From contig SWDL01000084.1 of the NCBI GenBank assembly GCA_005116795.1, positions 1 through 6,346 on the forward strand: a stretch of DNA of 6,346 nt. Direction: 5' to 3'. Of this stretch, positions 5,067-6,346 are shown in pieces (the stretch's first letter is position 1; each line of letters begins with the position of its first letter). The stretch comes from Nitrospira sp. (lineage in GTDB: Bacteria > Nitrospirota > Nitrospiria > Nitrospirales > Nitrospiraceae). The notes under the pieces were generated by a model, which saw only the letters and a list, made by a program, of their open reading frames with translations, did not search any database and had not been told where the DNA came from. The position numbers were made by a program, and so were the translations under genes.

Positions 5067-6227
5067 TCACTCCATCTGCGCGCCTTGAGCAGTCCGGCCT
5101 TGGGTCGATAGTCCTTCAGCGTTTCCTTGGGTCTGTCGAGTCCGGATGGAGGCCGCGCGGGCGGCGAACCGATCGGCCTCGGCCACCTGGCCCAGGCGGC
5201 GGGACGCGCGGGCCAGCCCATCGAGCGCCGTCGCCACGCGCAGATCATCCGGACCGAGCGCCCGCTCCTGGATCACCAGCGCCCGCTGATAGGATTGCTT
5301 GGCTTGCGCGAAGAAGCCCTGATCGTACGCCAGCCAGCCGACGTTGCCGAGGATAGTGCCCACGAGCGACGCCTCACGCCCCAGCGTCTGCTCCGCCACA
5401 TGGAGGGCCTCCACATAGGTTCGTTCCGCCGACAGGGTGAGGCCCTGGAGGTGATAGAGGGAGGCCAGATTGTTCAGGCCGACCGCGACCAAGGGGTGAA
5501 TCGGCCCGTCGTGCCCCCGCCGGATCGCCAAGGTGCGCTGATAGAGGGGCTCCGCCAGCGCATAGCGGCCCTGCTGCTTATAGAGGCCCGCCAAGTTATT
5601 CAACATCGGCGCGAGGTCCGGATGATCCGCCCCTTCCGCGGCCTCGACGATGGCCAAGGCTCGGAGATAGAGCGCCTCGGCGCCGGAATCTCGCCTTTGC
5701 CTCCGATAGAGCTCGGCCAGGTTGTTGAGTCCGACGGCCAGTTGCGGATGGCCCTGGCCCAGCGTCCGCTCCTCGATCGCCAACGACCGCAGATACAATC
5801 GCTCGGCCTCCGCCATGTCGTTTTCCTCAGCGGCAATCTCCGCCAAGTTGTTCAAGGCCGCGGCCGACGCCGGATGCTCCGGCCCCAGCCTGCGCTCCCA
5901 GATCGCCAGCGCGCGCTCATACAGCGGTTTCGCCTGCGCATGCCGGCCTTGCACGTGGTAGAGCAGTCCCAAATTGTTCAAGGATTCCGCCGCGCGCGTA
6001 TCGTCCTCGCCGGGTGTCCGCGCTTCGCGGAGGGCTTCAAGGAGGAGACGTTGGGCCTCTGCATACCGGCCCTTCTCCCGGGCCTGGACGCCGGCCTCCA
6101 GGTAGGTCTCCCAGCGATCACTCGGTTCCTCAGCCGACACCGGACCGTTTCCCCACAGACACCAGAGGAGACCGCCGTGCAGGATGGCCGGACCGATGGC
6201 CCGGCAGAGTCGATCACAATTGATCAT
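5067..6227 (-). CDS. Exported tetratricopeptide-repeat protein (kinesin-light-chain-like TPRs)
   Basis: This 386-residue protein is built almost wholly of about eight TPR units, a scaffold for protein-protein contacts. Residues 1-32 form a signal peptide (hydrophobic AIGPAILHGGLLWCLWG, cleavage after PVSA), so the protein is periplasmic. The repeats have the 42-residue spacing of the kinesin-light-chain subtype, with recurring LNNLAELY, GRYAxAEPLYxRALAI and LGxxHP elements. The first and the last two units are more divergent, and about 20 disordered residues end the protein. The chosen ATG at 6227 has AAGGAGG at 6235-6241, seven bases away. An in-frame ATG at 6341 would add 38 residues with no export signal. 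It heads the TPR-exbB-PepSY set on the same strand, separated from exbB by 104 bases, so co-transcription is likely but not proven. No convincing promoter is visible in the 119 bases upstream. A role in assembling or docking the uptake system is inference; TPRs give no specific function. Confidence 0.92.
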   Translation of the reverse strand: MINCDRLCRAIGPAILHGGLLWCLWGNGPVSAEEPSDRWETYLEAGVQAREKGRYAEAQRLLLEALREARTPGEDDTRAAESLNNLGLLYHVQGRHAQAKPLYERALAIWERRLGPEHPASAAALNNLAEIAAEENDMAEAERLYLRSLAIEERTLGQGHPQLAVGLNNLAELYRRQRRDSGAEALYLRALAIVEAAEGADHPDLAPMLNNLAGLYKQQGRYALAEPLYQRTLAIRRGHDGPIHPLVAVGLNNLASLYHLQGLTLSAERTYVEALHVAEQTLGREASLVGTILGNVGWLAYDQGFFAQAKQSYQRALVIQERALGPDDLRVATALDGLARASRRLGQVAEADRFAARAASIRTRQTQGNAEGLSTQGRTAQGAQME

Positions 6228-6346
6228 CTGCGCCCCTCCTTCTCTTTGTTGAGCCCTGTTGACACGCCTCGCTACAGGGGTGTGGATCGCGCTCATCCGC
6301 CCATATCCATGCTGGATCGCGCGTCGGCTCTGCAAGATCACGGCGG

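Noticed and set aside
6247..6264. TTGTTGAGCCCTGTTGACA on the plus strand as a promoter or repeat.
   Set aside because: The TTGACA has no -10 at proper spacing and no plus-strand gene follows; the partial GTTGA repetition is too short to interpret.
6228..6341. A 38-residue N-terminal extension of the TPR protein from the ATG at 6341.
   Set aside because: The internal ATG at 6227 has an ideal Shine-Dalgarno sequence and begins a clear signal peptide; the extension would bury that signal.

Overview
The window is a GC-rich, densely packed stretch from a Gram-negative (diderm) bacterium. It encodes an Slp-type outer-membrane lipoprotein, periplasmic DsbA-like and HtrA-like proteins, and a TonB-type energiser. 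The gene types and codon use fit a Nitrospira-like member of the Nitrospirota, but this is an inference from gene content; no rRNA or marker gene is present to prove it.

Layout. (1) Positions 1-1123, minus strand: a DsbA-like thiol-disulfide protein with a CPHC site, followed through a 4-base GTGA overlap by the 5' part of a DegP/HtrA-type serine protease that runs off the left edge. The protease reading frame appears to break about 20 bases before the edge. (2) Positions 1124-1223: a 100-base AT-rich divergent promoter region with two copies of a palindromic -10-like sequence. (3) Positions 1224-1760, plus strand: an Slp-family lipoprotein with an aromatic tail. (4) Positions 1761-2048: a gene-poor stretch with one hairpin and a doubtful 41-codon ORF. 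(5) Positions 2049-2764, minus strand: a Phd-type antitoxin and VapC PIN toxin pair with a GTGA overlap, a good promoter and a candidate operator. (6) Positions 2841-3121: mostly non-coding, with a possible decayed or mis-sequenced small gene. (7) Positions 3122-6227, minus strand: a likely operon of an exported TPR-repeat protein, a short ExbB-type proton channel and a PepSY-associated membrane protein. The last two genes overlap by 4 bases (ATGA).

Functionally there are three modules. The first is an envelope protein-folding pair (oxidoreductase plus protease) divergent from an outer-membrane lipoprotein. The second is a toxin-antitoxin pair. The third is a membrane module whose ExbB/PepSY pairing suggests TonB-dependent uptake, probably of iron or another metal chelate, with reduction at the inner membrane. 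ExbD, TonB and an outer-membrane receptor are not in the window. I see no tRNA, rRNA, CRISPR array, insertion sequence or phage gene. The most notable signals are two places where a single missing base would explain a broken frame, the duplicated palindromic -10 elements, the duplicated -35 boxes of the toxin-antitoxin promoter, and exbB tied to PepSY without exbD.
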